Origin: Geobacter argillaceus | Lineage (GTDB): Bacteria > Desulfobacterota > Desulfuromonadia > Geobacterales > DSM-12255 | Direction: 5' to 3' | DNA length: 64,000 bases | Assembly (NCBI RefSeq): GCF_007830735.1 | Contig: NZ_VLLN01000008.1 | Span: 1-64,000 of the forward strand | Part shown: positions 22,613 to 34,206 of the stretch, piece by piece | Numbering within the stretch: the first letter of the stretch is position 1 | How the letters are laid out: every line of letters begins with the position of its first letter | Notes under the pieces: model-generated | Seen by the model: the letters and a program-made list of their open reading frames with translations, nothing else | What the model was told of the DNA's origin: nothing | The model's database searches: none | Position numbers and translations under genes: made by a program

Positions 22613-23833
22613 CTACTTCTTCCGGCTGGCGTGCATCAGCGACCTGATCCTGAGCCTGAGGGAGTTGATCTTTATGAACCCCTCCGCGTCCTTCTGGTTG
22701 TAGACCTGATCCTTCTCAAAGGTGGCGAAGTCCAGGTTGAAGAGTGAGTCGGTGTCGGACTTGCGGCCGACGGTGCGGCAGTGCCCCTTGTAGAGCTTGA
22801 CCCGGGCCACGCCGTTGACGCACTTCTGGGAATCGTCGATCAGGGTCTGGAGCATCTCCCGCTCCGGCGAGAACCAGTAGCCGGCATAGATCATCCGGGC
22901 ATACTCGGGGATGAGGGAGTCGCGGACCCGCATCACCTCACGGTCCATGGTGATCTGCTCCACTGCCATGTGGGCCTCGCGGAGGATAGTGCCGCCCGGG
23001 GTCTCGTAGACGCCGCGGGACTTCATCCCGACGGAACGGTTCTCCAGCAGGTCGACCCGGCCGATGCCGTGCTCGCCGCCGATGTAGTTCAGATGGGCCA
23101 GGAGCTGGGCCGGGCTCATTTTCTCGCCGTCCACCGCCACGGCATTGCCGTTCCTGAATTCAACCTCCACGAATTGCGGCTTGTTGGGGGCCTTTTCCGG
23201 GGCCTTGGTCAGGACGAACATGTTCTCGGGCGGCTCGGCCCAAGTGTCCTCCAGGATGCCTCCCTCGAAGGAGATGTGCAGCAGGTTCCGGTCGGACGAC
23301 CAGGGGCGCTTCTTGGTGATCGGGATCGGGATGTCGTTCTTCTTGGCATAGGCGATGAGCGCCTGGCGGCTGTTCAGCTTCCAGTCCCGCCACGGGGCGA
23401 TGACCGTGATGGCTGGATTGAAGTGGTAGTAACCCAGTTCGAACCGGACCTGGTCGTTCCCTTTGCCGGTGGCGCCGTGGGAAACCGCATCGGCCCCCTC
23501 GATGGCAGCGATCTCCATCTGCCGCTTGGCGATCAGCGGCCGGGCAATGGAGGTACCGAGCAGGTAATGCCCCTCGTAGAGGGCATTGGCCCGGAACATC
23601 GGGAAGACGAAGTCCCTGACGAACTCTTCCTTCAGGTCGTCGATGTAGACCTTGTCGGCACCGGTGGCAATGGCCTTGTCCCGGATCGGGTCAAGCTCGT
23701 CCCCCTGCCCCAGGTCGGCGGAAAAGGTGATCACCTCGCAGCCGTACTCGTTCTTCAGCCACTTGAGGATGATGGAGGTGTCCAGACCGCCCGAGTAGGC
23801 GAGGACGATCTTCTTCACTTCTTTTTTTGCCAT
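22613..23833 (-). CDS. argG: Argininosuccinate synthase
   Basis: ArgG condenses citrulline and aspartate with ATP to argininosuccinate, the penultimate step of arginine synthesis. The 406-residue protein has the N-type ATP pyrophosphatase loop 'AYSGGLDTS' near the N-terminus, '[15 protein letters not shown]' for citrulline/aspartate binding, and a family-typical length. The start follows AAGGAGACC. It is last in argB-argD-argF-argG, 31 bases behind argF. argH, argC and argJ are not in the window. Confidence 0.97.
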   Translation of the reverse strand: MAKKEVKKIVLAYSGGLDTSIILKWLKNEYGCEVITFSADLGQGDELDPIRDKAIATGADKVYIDDLKEEFVRDFVFPMFRANALYEGHYLLGTSIARPLIAKRQMEIAAIEGADAVSHGATGKGNDQVRFELGYYHFNPAITVIAPWRDWKLNSRQALIAYAKKNDIPIPITKKRPWSSDRNLLHISFEGGILEDTWAEPPENMFVLTKAPEKAPNKPQFVEVEFRNGNAVAVDGEKMSPAQLLAHLNYIGGEHGIGRVDLLENRSVGMKSRGVYETPGGTILREAHMAVEQITMDREVMRVRDSLIPEYARMIYAGYWFSPEREMLQTLIDDSQKCVNGVARVKLYKGHCRTVGRKSDTDSLFNLDFATFEKDQVYNQKDAEGFIKINSLRLRIRSLMHASRKK

Positions 23834-23864
23834 GTAGGTCTCCTTTGCATCAATATGATCGGGC

Positions 23865-24773
23865 TTACTTCAATAGTGTTGCCATGATTGCCTTCTGTAC
23901 ATGCAGCCGGTTTTCCGCCTCGTCCCAGACCACGGAGTGCTTCCCTTCGATCACCCCGTCGCTGATCTCCTCGCCGCGGTGGGCCGGGAGGCAGTGGAGG
24001 ACGATGGCGTCGGCTGCGGCAAGCCCGACCAGGGTCTCATCGAGGCAGTAGCCGGCAAAGGCCTTTGCCCGCGACTGTTGCTCGGCCTCCTGTCCCATGC
24101 TGGCCCAGACGTCGGTATTGAGGACATGGGCGCCGGCAACCGCCTCCCGCGGGTCAGTGGTCAGCACCAGTTTCGCCCCCTTGTCGGCGGCCCACCTGAG
24201 TACCCCGGCGTCGGGCTCGTACCCCTTCGGGCAGGCCAGGCGTAGCTCGAAACCGAAGATGGCAGCCGCCTCGATCCAGGTGTTGGCCATGTTGTTGCCG
24301 TCCCCCACCCAGGCGTAGGTGAGCCCCTCGTAGCCGCCCTTGTGCTCGATGACCGTGAACAGGTCGGCCATGATCTGGCAGGGGTGGAACAGGTCGGTGA
24401 GGCCGTTGATGACCGGTACCGACGCATAGCGGGCAAACTCGTCAACGATCTCCTGGCCAAAGGTGCGGATCATCACCCCATCGCAGTAACGGGCCATGAC
24501 CCGTGCCGTGTCCTTGATCGGCTCGCCCCGCCCCATCTGGGAATCCTTGTTGGAAATGAACAGGCCGTGCCCGCCCAGTTGGAACATGCCGACCTCAAAG
24601 GAAATCCGGGTCCTGGTGGACGACTTCTCGAAGATCATGGCCAGGGTCTTGCCCGCCAGGAGATGGTGGGGAATCCCCGACCGCTGCTTCTCCTTCAGGT
24701 CGCGGGTGAGGATGAAGAGGTCGTCCAGTTCCTGCCTGCTGTACTGGCTCAGGGCCAGGAAATCCTTTTCCAT
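23865..24773 (-). CDS. argF: Ornithine carbamoyltransferase
   Basis: ArgF makes citrulline from ornithine and carbamoyl phosphate. The 302-residue protein shows the carbamoyl phosphate motif 'SSTRTR' (51-56), 'HPCQ' near the middle, the catalytic 'HCLPA' toward the end, and the ornithine-binding loop region. The ATG at 24773 gives the family-typical 'MEKDFLAL' start and follows AAGGAT; the longer frame to 24827 would translate part of a palindromic repeat and is rejected. That repeat separates argF from argD. Confidence 0.96.
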   Translation of the reverse strand: MEKDFLALSQYSRQELDDLFILTRDLKEKQRSGIPHHLLAGKTLAMIFEKSSTRTRISFEVGMFQLGGHGLFISNKDSQMGRGEPIKDTARVMARYCDGVMIRTFGQEIVDEFARYASVPVINGLTDLFHPCQIMADLFTVIEHKGGYEGLTYAWVGDGNNMANTWIEAAAIFGFELRLACPKGYEPDAGVLRWAADKGAKLVLTTDPREAVAGAHVLNTDVWASMGQEAEQQSRAKAFAGYCLDETLVGLAAADAIVLHCLPAHRGEEISDGVIEGKHSVVWDEAENRLHVQKAIMATLLK

Positions 24774-24785
24774 TGGTATATCCTT

Positions 24786-24842
24786 GTAGGGGCGAATCTC
24801 GTATTCGCCCAGAATCCGGGCGATCACGAGGATCGCCCCTAC
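24786..24842. repeat. Compound palindromic repeat between argD and argF
   Basis: This is a 57-base element bounded by GTAGGGGC and GCCCCTAC. It holds two hairpins in series: GGGCGAAT/ATTCGCCC and GGGCGATC/GATCGCCC. Its organisation is the same as the element at 47906-47960, with which it shares the right half almost exactly. It lies inside the arg transcript. Confidence 0.85.
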
Positions 24843-24852
24843 AGAGCGCCGA

Positions 24853-26043
24853 TCAGATCTCCTCCAGGATGCCGGTCAGGATGCCGATCATCTCGTCAAC
24901 CTCCTGCCTGGTGACGGTGAGTGGCGGCACGAACCGGAGCACGCTGTCGTGGGTGACGTTGAGCAGTACCCCCCGTTCATGCCCCTTCTTGACGATCTCG
25001 CTGCCGGGGATGGTCAGTCCCATGCCGATCATCAGGCCGATGCCGCGCACGCCGGTGATGATGCTGAAGCGGCCCTTGAGTGCCTCCAACTCGCCCAGCA
25101 GGTACTCACCCATCTCTTCGGCGCGGTTGAGGAGCCCCTCTTCCAGGATAGCCCGGACAGCGGCCAGCGCCGCTGCGGTCATGAGCGGGTTGCCGCCGAA
25201 GGTGGAGCCGTGGGTGCCGGGGGTAAAGGCGGTCGCGTATTTCTCCCTGGCCAGCATGGCGCCGATGGGGGCACCGCCGGCCAGCGCCTTGGCCAGGGTC
25301 ATGATGTCGGGAGTGACGCCGAAATGCTCGTGGGCGAAGAGCCTGCCGGTCCGGCCGATGCCGGTCTGGACCTCGTCCAGGATCAGGAGCAGGCCGTGCT
25401 CGTCGCACAGCTCACGCACCGCCTGCAGGTAGCCGGCAGCCGGGACGTTCACCCCTCCCTCGCCCTGGATCGGCTCCAGCATGATGGCGCAGGTGTTGGC
25501 GGTGATAGCACCTTTCAGCGCCGCCACGTCGTTGAAGGGAACATGGCGAAACCCATGCAGGAGCGGGTCAAAGAACTTCTGCACCTTCTCCTGGCCGGTG
25601 GCGGAAACGGTGGCCATGGTCCGGCCGTGGAACGAATCGGCGGCAGTGATGATCTCGTACCGTTCCGGCCCGTAGGTGTCGCGGCTGTACTTCCTGGCCA
25701 GCTTGATGGCCGCCTCGTTGGCCTCGGCGCCGCTGTTGCAGAAAAAGGCCTTGTCGGCAAAGGAGTGGCTGCAGAGAAGCTCGGCCAGTTCGATCTGGGT
25801 CGGGATCTGGTAATAGTTGGAGCAGTGGATCAGGGTCGCCGCCTGCTCCTGGATCGCCTTTACCACCTTGGGATGACAGTGCCCCAGGTTGTTGACCGCT
25901 ACGCCGGCCAGAAAGTCCAGGTACCGCTTGCCGTCCGCATCCCACAGCACGCACCCCTCACCCCGGACCGGGACGATGGGGTAGCGGCCGTAGGTCTTCA
26001 TGATGACCCGGTCGGACCGTTCAATCCATTCTTGTGAAGTCAT
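24853..26043 (-). CDS. argD: Acetylornithine aminotransferase
   Basis: ArgD is a PLP enzyme that converts N-acetylglutamate semialdehyde to N-acetylornithine; some members also act in lysine synthesis. The 396-residue class III aminotransferase has '[15 protein letters not shown]' (103-117), '[13 protein letters not shown]' (221-233) with the PLP-ring Asp223, and the Schiff-base Lys252 in '[10 protein letters not shown]'. Its ATG overlaps the argB stop in the form ATGA, with GGAG 8 bases upstream, indicating coupled translation. Confidence 0.96.
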   Translation of the reverse strand: MTSQEWIERSDRVIMKTYGRYPIVPVRGEGCVLWDADGKRYLDFLAGVAVNNLGHCHPKVVKAIQEQAATLIHCSNYYQIPTQIELAELLCSHSFADKAFFCNSGAEANEAAIKLARKYSRDTYGPERYEIITAADSFHGRTMATVSATGQEKVQKFFDPLLHGFRHVPFNDVAALKGAITANTCAIMLEPIQGEGGVNVPAAGYLQAVRELCDEHGLLLILDEVQTGIGRTGRLFAHEHFGVTPDIMTLAKALAGGAPIGAMLAREKYATAFTPGTHGSTFGGNPLMTAAALAAVRAILEEGLLNRAEEMGEYLLGELEALKGRFSIITGVRGIGLMIGMGLTIPGSEIVKKGHERGVLLNVTHDSVLRFVPPLTVTRQEVDEMIGILTGILEEI

Positions 26044-26918
26044 TGGGTTATCTCCGTGCCGACGCCCACGTCGGTGAATATCTCCAGCAGGACGGCGTGC
26101 TGCACCCGGCCGTCAACGATATGTGCCTTTTTCGCCCCCTCATTCAGGGCATCCACACAGCACTCGACCTTGGGGATCATGCCACCGGAAATGGTAGCGT
26201 CATCGATCAGCCGCGGCACGTCGGCAAGGGCTATGCTGGAAAGGAGCTTCCCTGCCTTGTCCTTAACCCCGGAAACGTCGGTCAAAAGCATCAGCTTTTC
26301 GGCCCGCAGCGCCCCGGCGATCCGGCCCGCCACCACGTCGGCGTTGATGTTATAGCTCTCGCCGTTCACCCCGACCCCAACCGGCGCAATGACCGGCAGG
26401 AACTTGCCGTGCTCCAGGGTCTGGATCAGCTCCTGGTTCACCTTGACCACGTTCCCCACATAGCCGATATCCACCATCTCCACGGTTCCGTCGTCGGCTT
26501 TCACCTCCTGCAGCATCTTTTCGCAGAGGAGCAGGGAGCCATCCTTGCCGGACAGGCCCACGGCCCGGCCACCGTGCTGGTTCAGATAGCCGACCACTTC
26601 CTTGTTGACCTGGCCGGTGAGCACCATCTCGACAACGGCCATGGTCTGGCTATCGGTAACCCGCATGCCACGGACGAACTCGGAGACGATGCCGTAGCGC
26701 TTGAGGGTCTCGTTGATCTGGGGACCGCCGCCATGCACCACGACCACGTTGATGCCGAGGGACTTGAGGAGGATGACGTCAAGGGCGAAGGACTCCTTCA
26801 GCGTTTCGTCGGCCATGGCGTGACCGCCATACTTGATGACCACGGTCTTGCCGGAGAAGCGCCTGATGTAGGGAAGGGCCTCCATCAGCGTGTTGGCCTT
26901 ATCGATCAGGTGCTGCAT
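26040..26918 (-). CDS. argB: Acetylglutamate kinase
   Basis: ArgB phosphorylates N-acetylglutamate, usually the committed and arginine-regulated step. The 292-residue protein has the amino-acid kinase motifs 'VIKYGGHAM' and 'VVHGGGPQI' and the downstream '[12 protein letters not shown]' and 'LLTDVSGV'. The ATG at 26918 gives the normal '[18 protein letters not shown]' start; the frame reaches 26963 only by running through the promoter. It is the first gene of the arg operon here. The N-terminal helix '[18 protein letters not shown]' is of the type seen in arginine-inhibited hexameric enzymes, but feedback inhibition is inference. Confidence 0.96.
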   Translation of the reverse strand: MQHLIDKANTLMEALPYIRRFSGKTVVIKYGGHAMADETLKESFALDVILLKSLGINVVVVHGGGPQINETLKRYGIVSEFVRGMRVTDSQTMAVVEMVLTGQVNKEVVGYLNQHGGRAVGLSGKDGSLLLCEKMLQEVKADDGTVEMVDIGYVGNVVKVNQELIQTLEHGKFLPVIAPVGVGVNGESYNINADVVAGRIAGALRAEKLMLLTDVSGVKDKAGKLLSSIALADVPRLIDDATISGGMIPKVECCVDALNEGAKKAHIVDGRVQHAVLLEIFTDVGVGTEITQ

Positions 26919-26962
26919 ACTGCCTACCGCCTTGCAGGTGGAATGGGGGTGCGAAGTGCACA

Positions 26963-26990
26963 ACTATAGCAGATGAAGGAAAATAATCAA
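26963..26990 (-). promoter_or_regulatory. Promoter of the argBDFG operon
   Basis: On the minus strand, TTGATT (26985-26990) and TATAGT (26963-26968) are 16 bases apart. The -10 box is preceded by TGC, giving an extended -10. It lies about 45 bases ahead of argB. No ArgR box was recognised. Confidence 0.6.
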
Positions 26991-27052
26991 CGACAAAGAG
27001 GGGTTGCGAAACGGCTGCAGAAAAGGGGGGACGGGATTTTGCCCAATTCGGG

Positions 27053-28183
27053 CTACCCTTCGCCACCCGGCAGGGTGATCGTCACGGTGGTGCCTTGTCC
27101 CAGCTCACTCTCCACCTGGATCGTTCCGCCGTGGGCGCGCACAAACTCCCTGGCATAATAGAGGCCGAGCCCGAATCCCCTGATCTGGCCGGTATGGGAC
27201 GGGTCGATCTGGTAGAATTTTTCGAAGATTTTGGGGAGTTCGTCCTTCGGCATCCCGGTCCCGGTATCGGTGACACTGAAGCGGCAGCCGGTTCCTTCGG
27301 GGCGCAGGGCAATGGTCACCTGGCCACTGTTGCTGGTGAACTTGAAGGCGTTGTCGATCACCTGCTTGAAGCAGAAGGTGATCTTGTCGGCGTCCAGCAT
27401 CAGCGGCGGGACCGGTTCCATCACCAGTTCGGCATCGATGCCCGATTTCCTCGTGACCTCGCGGGATTCGGACAGAATGACGTGAATCAGCTTTTCGAGG
27501 GAGCACGGCTCCAGTTTCAGCCCCTGGCCGGTATCCATGACGCGGCTGAACACGAGGAGGTCGGACACCATCCGCTCCAGGTAGTAGGCTTCGTCCAGAA
27601 TCAACTGCAGGTTATGCTTGAAGGCCTCGTCCTGCGCATCGAAGACGCCGGTCCCCATGTTCTGGAGAAAAAGGGATATTGCCGTCAGTGGCGTGCGGAA
27701 CTTGTGGGAGATGATGGACAGGAAGTTGGACTTGAGCCGGTCCAGATTCTTCAGGTTGGCGATCTCTTCCTTGAGTGCCTTCTTCACCAATGCCTTGTCA
27801 ACGGCGGTTTTCAGCTGTAACAGGTTGAGCGGCTTGGAGATGAAGTCGTCGGCATCGGCCTTGAGGGCGTTGAGGATGATCTCCTTTTCCGCGAAACCGG
27901 TCATGACGATGACCACCAGGGTCGGTTCCTTCTCCTTCAGGCGGCGGAGCAGCTCGATGCCATCCATCTTGGGCATCATGACATCGGTCAGAATGACATC
28001 GATGCCACCCTTCTCGAAGATATGCAACGCCTCTTCACCGTCGCCCGCCTGGACTACGTCGTACCCTTTGAGTGCACGGCTACAGAGGTCGCGGATGATC
28101 GCTTCATCATCGACGATGAGTATCCGTTTCTGAATGAGCTGCTGGCGCTGCTCAAGGACTGGTTGTTGGGAGAGTTCCGGCAA
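27053..28183 (-). CDS. Response regulator-histidine kinase hybrid, soluble
   Basis: This 376-residue cytoplasmic protein combines an N-terminal receiver domain (about 18-135, phospho-acceptor Asp67 in 'VILTDVMMPKMDG'), a HisKA domain with His160 ('IISHKFRTPLTAI') and a HATPase_c domain ('QVIDNAFKFT', 'DTGTGMP', 'GFGLGLYYA'). There is no membrane segment or separate sensor domain, so it may relay a signal from another kinase. The only usable start is TTG at 28183 with AAGGT upstream; no ATG occurs before the receiver domain. It lies 74 bases behind alaS in the same direction. Partner and output are unknown. Confidence 0.85.
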   Translation of the reverse strand: MPELSQQPVLEQRQQLIQKRILIVDDEAIIRDLCSRALKGYDVVQAGDGEEALHIFEKGGIDVILTDVMMPKMDGIELLRRLKEKEPTLVVIVMTGFAEKEIILNALKADADDFISKPLNLLQLKTAVDKALVKKALKEEIANLKNLDRLKSNFLSIISHKFRTPLTAISLFLQNMGTGVFDAQDEAFKHNLQLILDEAYYLERMVSDLLVFSRVMDTGQGLKLEPCSLEKLIHVILSESREVTRKSGIDAELVMEPVPPLMLDADKITFCFKQVIDNAFKFTSNSGQVTIALRPEGTGCRFSVTDTGTGMPKDELPKIFEKFYQIDPSHTGQIRGFGLGLYYAREFVRAHGGTIQVESELGQGTTVTITLPGGEG

Positions 28184-28257
28184 GATCGACGACCTTGTAT
28201 TGTTAGATTAAGATAAAGGTAACGCTATAACCATACCCTGTTCTGGGGTGTTGGCAA

Positions 28258-30891
28258 CTACCCGACGATCAGGGTGGACAATTTTTCCAGGGCAGCGGCC
28301 AGGTTTTCCGGCTTGGTGCCACCGGCCTGGGCCAGTTCCGGCTTGCCGCCACCGCTACCGCCGACCACCGGGGCCAGTTCCCGGATCAGGTCCCCGGCCT
28401 TGAACCGGCCGGTCAGGTCCTTGGTCACCGCTATCAGGAGGGCTACCTTGCCGTCAGCAATACTGCCGAGAGCAATGATACCTGAACCGAGCCGTTCCTT
28501 GAGGGTATCTGCCAGTTCCCGGAGCCCTTTAGCATCGGCCCCCTCCACCTGCGTTGCCAGGACCTTGACCCCTGCCACCTCCCTGACCCCGGCCAGCAGG
28601 TCGGCCGAGGCGCTGGCGTTGATGCGGGCCTGCAGGGTCTCAACCTCACGCTGAAGCTCCCGTTGGCGTGCCAGGAGCCGCTCCACCCTGTCGATACTGC
28701 TTCCCCCCTCGGCCTTGACCAGGGTCGCCACCTGGCGCTGCTCGTCTTCCAGCTGCTGGACGTAACGGACCGCAGCGATACCGGTCAGGCCCTCGATCCG
28801 CCTCACCCCGGCGGCGATCCCCCCCTCCGAGACGATCTTGCAGAAACCGATGTCACCGGCCGCCCCCACATGGGTGCCGCCACAGAGTTCACTGCTCACG
28901 TCCCCAACGGTCACGACCCGGACCGTTTCGCCGTATTTCTCCCCGAACAGGGCGGTGGCGCCACTGGCCATCGCTTCGGCCGCGGCCATCTCCTGGGAGT
29001 TTACCGGGGCGTTGGCCATGATATAGCCGTTCACCAGTTCCTCGACCCGCCGCAGCTCGTCGGCAGTGACGGCGGAATAGTGGGTGAAGTCGAACCGGAG
29101 CCGCTCCGGTTCCACCAGGGAACCGGCCTGTTTCACATGGTCGCCCAGCACCTGGCGCAGTGCCGACTGCAGCAGGTGGGTAGCCGTGTGGTTACGGGCC
29201 GTGGCCAACCGCTCCTCTACCGTGACCTTGAGGTCGACCGCCTCGCCGGTTCGGATGGTGCCGTTCTTCACCACTGCCCGGTGGACGATCAGATCGGTAT
29301 AGGGGCGGAGCGTCGTGGTCACCTCCAAGTGGGCGCTGCCGGTGGAAAGCACCCCCGTGTCCCCGGCCTGGCCGCCGGAGGCACCGTAGAACGGGGTCCG
29401 GTCGGTGATCACCGCCACCTCGTCACCGGTCGACGCTTCGGTCACCACCGCGCCGTTTTTGACCAGCACCGACACGATCCCGTAGGCGGTCTGCTCGTCG
29501 TAGCCGGTAAAGAGGGAGCGGGTCCCCTCGCTGTAGAGGGTCTTGTAGATGGAGGCGATCCCCTCTTCTCCGGACCCCTTCCAGTGTTCCCGCGCCTGGT
29601 TCCGCTGGCGCTCCATGCAGAGGGCGAATCCGTCCTCATCCACCGTCATCCCTTCGGCGGCAACGATATCGGCAGTGAGGTCAACCGGGAAACCAAAGGT
29701 GTCATAGAGCTTGAAGACCGCTTCACCCGGAAGAACGGTCCGGCCAGCCGTCTTCAGGCTGGACACCTCTTCGTTCAGAATGGCCAGCCCGCGGTCGAGG
29801 GTTTCGGCAAAACGTTCCTCCTCGGCCAGGACCACCTTCTTGATGTACTCTTCCCGCTCCAGGAGCTCGGGAAAGGCGTCGGCCATGATGCTGTTCACCG
29901 CATCGACCGTCCGGTGGAGAATCGGTTCGGCAAAACCGAGCATCTTGGCGTGGCGGGCCGCACGGCGCATGATGCGGCGCAGCACGTAGCCCCGCCCCTC
30001 GTTGCTGGGGAGCGCGCCGTCGCAGATCAGGAAGGTGACGGCCCGGGCGTGGTCGGCAATGACCCGCATGGAGACGTCGTCCTTGTCGTTCTGCCGGTAG
30101 CTCTTGCCGCCAAGCTTGGCGACATACTGGATGATCCCCTGGAGCAGGTCGGTATCGTAGTTGGATTTCACCCCCTGCAGAACCGTGGCGATCCGCTCCA
30201 GTCCCATGCCGGTATCAACGGCCGGCTTGGGGAGCGGCGTCAGGGTGCCGTCTGAGGAGCGGTCGAACTGCATGAAGACGTTGTTCCAGATCTCCATGTA
30301 CCGGTCGCAGTCGCACCCGACCGCGCAGGTCGGGCTACCGCACCCCACTTCCGGGCCATTGTCCCAGAAGATCTCGGAGCAGGGACCGCAGGGGCCGGTA
30401 TCACCCATGGACCAGAAGTTGTCCTTTTCGCCGAAACGGTAGATCCGCTCCCTCGGCACCCCTTCCTGCAGGTGCCAGATGTCGGCGGCCTCGTCGTCGT
30501 CCGTATAGACCGTGACGTAGAGGCGGTCCTTGTCCAGCCCCAGGTCCCTGGTCAGGAGTTCCCAGGCAAAGGCGATCGCCTCCTTCTTGAAGTAGTCGCC
30601 AAAGGAGAAGTTTCCCAGCATCTCGAAGAAGGTGTGGTGGCGGGCGGTCCGGCCGACGTTTTCCAGGTCGTTGTGCTTGCCGCCGGCCCGGACGCATTTC
30701 TGCGACGAACAGGCTCGTACATAGTCACGCTTCTCCATGCCGAGGAAGCAGTCCTTGAACTGGTTCATACCGGCATTGGTGAACAGGAGCGTCGGGTCGT
30801 TATGGGGAATCAGGCCGGAACTGGGAACAATGGTGTGCCCCCGGTCGGCGAAAAACTTCAGGAATCTGGCGCGTATCTCTTTTCCGGTCAT
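28258..30891 (-). CDS. alaS: Alanyl-tRNA synthetase
   Basis: AlaRS charges tRNA-Ala and edits mischarged Ser/Gly. The 877-residue protein has the class II core at the N-terminus ('[32 protein letters not shown]' region). It also has the editing domain with zinc motif 'HTATHLL' and the distal 'CGGTH', and the C-terminal C-Ala region. The length matches the family (about 875). The start ATG follows GAGG. Downstream it is followed by a response regulator-kinase; upstream, a 153-base repeat separates it from recX. Confidence 0.98.
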   Translation of the reverse strand: MTGKEIRARFLKFFADRGHTIVPSSGLIPHNDPTLLFTNAGMNQFKDCFLGMEKRDYVRACSSQKCVRAGGKHNDLENVGRTARHHTFFEMLGNFSFGDYFKKEAIAFAWELLTRDLGLDKDRLYVTVYTDDDEAADIWHLQEGVPRERIYRFGEKDNFWSMGDTGPCGPCSEIFWDNGPEVGCGSPTCAVGCDCDRYMEIWNNVFMQFDRSSDGTLTPLPKPAVDTGMGLERIATVLQGVKSNYDTDLLQGIIQYVAKLGGKSYRQNDKDDVSMRVIADHARAVTFLICDGALPSNEGRGYVLRRIMRRAARHAKMLGFAEPILHRTVDAVNSIMADAFPELLEREEYIKKVVLAEEERFAETLDRGLAILNEEVSSLKTAGRTVLPGEAVFKLYDTFGFPVDLTADIVAAEGMTVDEDGFALCMERQRNQAREHWKGSGEEGIASIYKTLYSEGTRSLFTGYDEQTAYGIVSVLVKNGAVVTEASTGDEVAVITDRTPFYGASGGQAGDTGVLSTGSAHLEVTTTLRPYTDLIVHRAVVKNGTIRTGEAVDLKVTVEERLATARNHTATHLLQSALRQVLGDHVKQAGSLVEPERLRFDFTHYSAVTADELRRVEELVNGYIMANAPVNSQEMAAAEAMASGATALFGEKYGETVRVVTVGDVSSELCGGTHVGAAGDIGFCKIVSEGGIAAGVRRIEGLTGIAAVRYVQQLEDEQRQVATLVKAEGGSSIDRVERLLARQRELQREVETLQARINASASADLLAGVREVAGVKVLATQVEGADAKGLRELADTLKERLGSGIIALGSIADGKVALLIAVTKDLTGRFKAGDLIRELAPVVGGSGGGKPELAQAGGTKPENLAAALEKLSTLIVG

Positions 30892-30942
30892 CGGTGCCTC
30901 AGGTGTTTATTGTGAATGTTACTCAGTGTTGTCCAGTGAACT

Positions 30943-31095
30943 GTAGGGGCAGAATGCTGACAGCCGGGGAATTCATTCCCCGGTCATTTCGGCAAGATGC
31001 CACTCTCGTCACGTACGTGACGACGGGATTAATCCGATTCCATCACCGGGGGATGAATCCCCCGGCTACATGCATTCTGTCCCGATGGGACGAAA
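30943..31095. repeat. Dispersed composite repeat, copy A (inverted relative to copy B)
   Basis: This palindrome-rich block lies between recX and alaS. Its parts in order are CAGCCGGGGAATTCATTCCC, the 14-base palindrome GTCACGTACGTGAC (31009-31022), the hairpin CCGGGGGATGAATCCCCCGG, and a terminal GGGACAG/CTGTCCC-type end near 31078-31092. About 50 bases at its right end match, with one difference, the reverse complement of the left end of copy B at 34011-34060. It may hold the alaS promoter; no clear one was seen. Confidence 0.8.
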
Positions 31096-31109
31096 ACTTA
31101 ATTTGTCTG

Positions 31110-31571
31110 TCACTCGTCGCCGGCCATGCGCAGGGTGTCGAAGATGGCAGAAAGCGAGAACCCGCGGCGTTGGAACCAGTTGACCAGCCGGCGCGTCTCC
31201 CGTGGCGTGGCAGTTGCGGGATCGAACCCGGTAAACCGACGGGCCAGGAGCTCTCCTATTGCCTGCCGCTCGTCCAGCTCTTCCCCTGCCGCAGCCATGG
31301 CCGCTTCAACGATCTCCGGTGGGATGCCCCGGCGCCGGAGTTCCAGGCGCAGCCGGGGGCCAACCGCCGTTCCTTCTCGCACCGCCCGTGCTGCCCACTG
31401 TTCGGCATAGCGGCGGTCGTCCAGGTAGGCAAGGCCATGCAGCCGGGAAAGGGTCGCCTCGATCTCATCGGCGGGAAACCCCTTGGCTGCCAGCTTCCGG
31501 GAGAGTTCGGCACTGCTGTGGTCGCGACGGGCCAGCAGGTTCAGGGCCGCATCCATGGCTGTGCCGGCCAT
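31110..31571 (-). CDS. recX: Regulatory protein RecX
   Basis: RecX binds RecA filaments and limits their extension. The 153-residue protein has the expected tandem three-helix repeats, with 'LLARRDHSSAELSRKLAAKGF', 'YLDDRRYAEQWAARAVREG' and 'GPRLRLELRRRGIPPE'. Its start lies 1 base beyond the pilT stop, so translation is probably coupled; an internal ATG at 31556 is an alternative. The gene is separated from recA by pilT, whereas in many bacteria recX follows recA directly. Confidence 0.92.
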   Translation of the reverse strand: MAGTAMDAALNLLARRDHSSAELSRKLAAKGFPADEIEATLSRLHGLAYLDDRRYAEQWAARAVREGTAVGPRLRLELRRRGIPPEIVEAAMAAAGEELDERQAIGELLARRFTGFDPATATPRETRRLVNWFQRRGFSLSAIFDTLRMAGDE

Positions 31572-31572
31572 C

Positions 31573-32724
31573 CTAGAATTTCTCTATCTCCGGCGCGTCC
31601 CCTTCCGGTCCTTTGTCTTCAGCGGAGAACTGATCCCAGGTGGCATCGGATGTGGAGGAGATGCCGGAGATCTTGAGGGCGAAGTCGTCCGGGTTGGAGG
31701 ACTGGCGCATCGCCTCCTCATAGGTGATCATCTTGCCGGTCAAAAGCTGCATCAGTGACTGGTCAAAGGTCTGCATGCCGTAGTTCACGTGACCCTGGGC
31801 AATTGCCTCGGGAATGAGCTTGGTCTTTTCCTTGTCGTCGATGCACTCGCGGATGCGGGCCGTACCGATCATGACCTCCACCGCCGGCACCCGTCCCTTG
31901 CCGTCCGCCCTCGGAACGAGACGCTGGGAAATGACTGCCTTGAGGACGCCGGAAAGTTGCATCCTTATCTGGCGCTGATGGTACGGCGGGAACACGGAGA
32001 TGATCCGGTTGATCGTCTCGGCCGCGTCCAGGGTATGGAGGGTGGACATGACCAGGTGCCCGGTCTCGGCCGCGTGCATGGCGGTCTCGATGGTCTCCAG
32101 GTCGCGCATCTCGCCGACCAGGATGACGTCCGGGTCCTGGCGCAGCGCCCCCTTGAGCGCAGAACTGAAGGAGAGGGTATCGAACCCCAGTTCCCGCTGG
32201 CTGATGATGCTCTTTTTGTCTCGGTGCAGGAATTCCACCGGATCCTCGACGGTGATGATGTTGCAGGTCCGGCTCTCGTTGATGTAGTCGATCATGGCCG
32301 CCAGGGTAGTGGACTTGCCGCTCCCGGTGGTGCCGGTGACCAGGACCAGCCCCCGTTCCTCGGCAGAGATCTTCTTCAGGACCAGGGGGAGGTTAAGGGT
32401 CTCAAGGGAAGGGATGCCGAAAGAAATGGCCCTGAAGACCATGGCCACCGTCCCCCGCTGGTGATAGACGCTCACCCGGAAACGGCAGAGGCCGGGAACT
32501 CCGTAGGCCAGATCGACCTCGTAATTCTCCTCGAACTGCTTCTTCTGGCGGGCGTTCATCATGGAGTCCGCCATGGCACCGACCGTTTCGCCGCTCAACC
32601 TGGGCGCATTGGGGATCGGCCGGAGTCTCCCGTCGATCCGCACCACCGGCGGCAGGCCGGTCTTGATATGGATGTCCGAGGAGCGAGCCTTTACCGCGAT
32701 CGTCAGGATTTCTATCAGGTCCAT
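31573..32724 (-). CDS. pilT: Type IV pilus retraction ATPase PilT (paralogue)
   Basis: PilT depolymerises type IV pili at the inner membrane base. The 383-residue hexameric ATPase has 'ARSSDIHI' at the N-terminus, Walker A 'GTTGSGKS' (131-138), Asp box 'EDPVEFLH' (160-167), Walker B 'PDVILVGEMRD' and the His box 'TGHLVMSTLHT'. It ends with an acidic tail. No other pilus gene is nearby, as is common for Geobacter PilT paralogues. The start follows AAGGGAG. Which of several PilT functions it serves cannot be told from sequence. Confidence 0.92.
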   Translation of the reverse strand: MDLIEILTIAVKARSSDIHIKTGLPPVVRIDGRLRPIPNAPRLSGETVGAMADSMMNARQKKQFEENYEVDLAYGVPGLCRFRVSVYHQRGTVAMVFRAISFGIPSLETLNLPLVLKKISAEERGLVLVTGTTGSGKSTTLAAMIDYINESRTCNIITVEDPVEFLHRDKKSIISQRELGFDTLSFSSALKGALRQDPDVILVGEMRDLETIETAMHAAETGHLVMSTLHTLDAAETINRIISVFPPYHQRQIRMQLSGVLKAVISQRLVPRADGKGRVPAVEVMIGTARIRECIDDKEKTKLIPEAIAQGHVNYGMQTFDQSLMQLLTGKMITYEEAMRQSSNPDDFALKISGISSTSDATWDQFSAEDKGPEGDAPEIEKF

Positions 32725-32740
32725 GGGTGGCTCCCTTAGC

Positions 32741-32861
32741 AGGTTGCTGAAAAACAGCCATCTCGCCGCCGTCCCCGAAAGCCGCCTTGTGCGGCGTAGC
32801 GCTGCTACGCCTCCGCGGGGCTTTTTGCGGGTGCGACGATCTGACTATTTTTGAGCAACCT
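32741..32861. repeat. MITE-like element with 14-bp terminal inverted repeats
   Basis: This 121-base element has ends AGGTTGCTGAAAAA (32741-32754) and TTTTTGAGCAACCT (32848-32861), matching at 13 of 14 positions. Inside are two further hairpins, GCCGCCTTGTGCGGC and GGCGTAGCGCTGCTACGCC. It contains no coding capacity and sits between recA and pilT. Confidence 0.75.
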
Positions 32862-32880
32862 TTGATTCTTCTGTTTCCTG

Positions 32881-33897
<1,017 letters not shown>

Positions 33898-33950
33898 CGC
33901 AGATCCTCCGCTTGGCCGATCATCGGTAAGATGCCGGGTAATGGCCCACA

Positions 33951-33980
33951 CACATAGCATAGGTGAAGGAAACATTTCAA
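33951..33980 (-). promoter_or_regulatory. Candidate recA promoter
   Basis: On the minus strand, TTGAAA (33975-33980) is followed after 18 bases by TATGTG (33951-33956), with an overlapping TATGCT. It lies about 55 bases ahead of the recA start. An interrupted GGTT...ACC pair overlaps it, but the spacing does not fit the known LexA consensus of Geobacter. Confidence 0.35.
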
Positions 33981-34010
33981 CCTAAGTTAGTACTACGCCG
34001 TCACATTCGG

Positions 34011-34188
34011 TTTCGTCCCATCGGGACAGAATGCCTGTAGCCGGGGGATTCATCCCCCGGTAAGGGGTATAGGGCAATCCTTCAGTCACGTACGTGACGA
34101 AAACGATATGATTATCCACGAGTCCCGGCGATAAATCACCGGGCTACCGGCATGCTGTCCTTTAGGCCCTTTTGGGTCCTACGGGACG
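34011..34188. repeat. Dispersed composite repeat, copy B
   Basis: This 178-base palindrome-rich block lies between a histidine kinase gene and recA. Its ends CGTCCCATCGGGAC and GTCCTACGGGACG are related inversely. Inside are the hairpin CCGGGGGATTCATCCCCCGG, the palindrome GTCACGTACGTGAC (34085-34098) and a CCCGG..CCGGG hairpin. It is the inverted counterpart of copy A at 30943-31095. No gene was seen in 33981-34206 apart from this repeat. Confidence 0.8.
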
Positions 34189-34206
34189 TAATCCGACAAA
34201 GCAGAA

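Noticed and set aside
33898-34010. LexA/SOS box upstream of recA
   Set aside because: GGTT and ACC occur near the promoter, but the spacing is 14 bases and the inner C and G do not match the GGTTN2CN4GN3ACC form.
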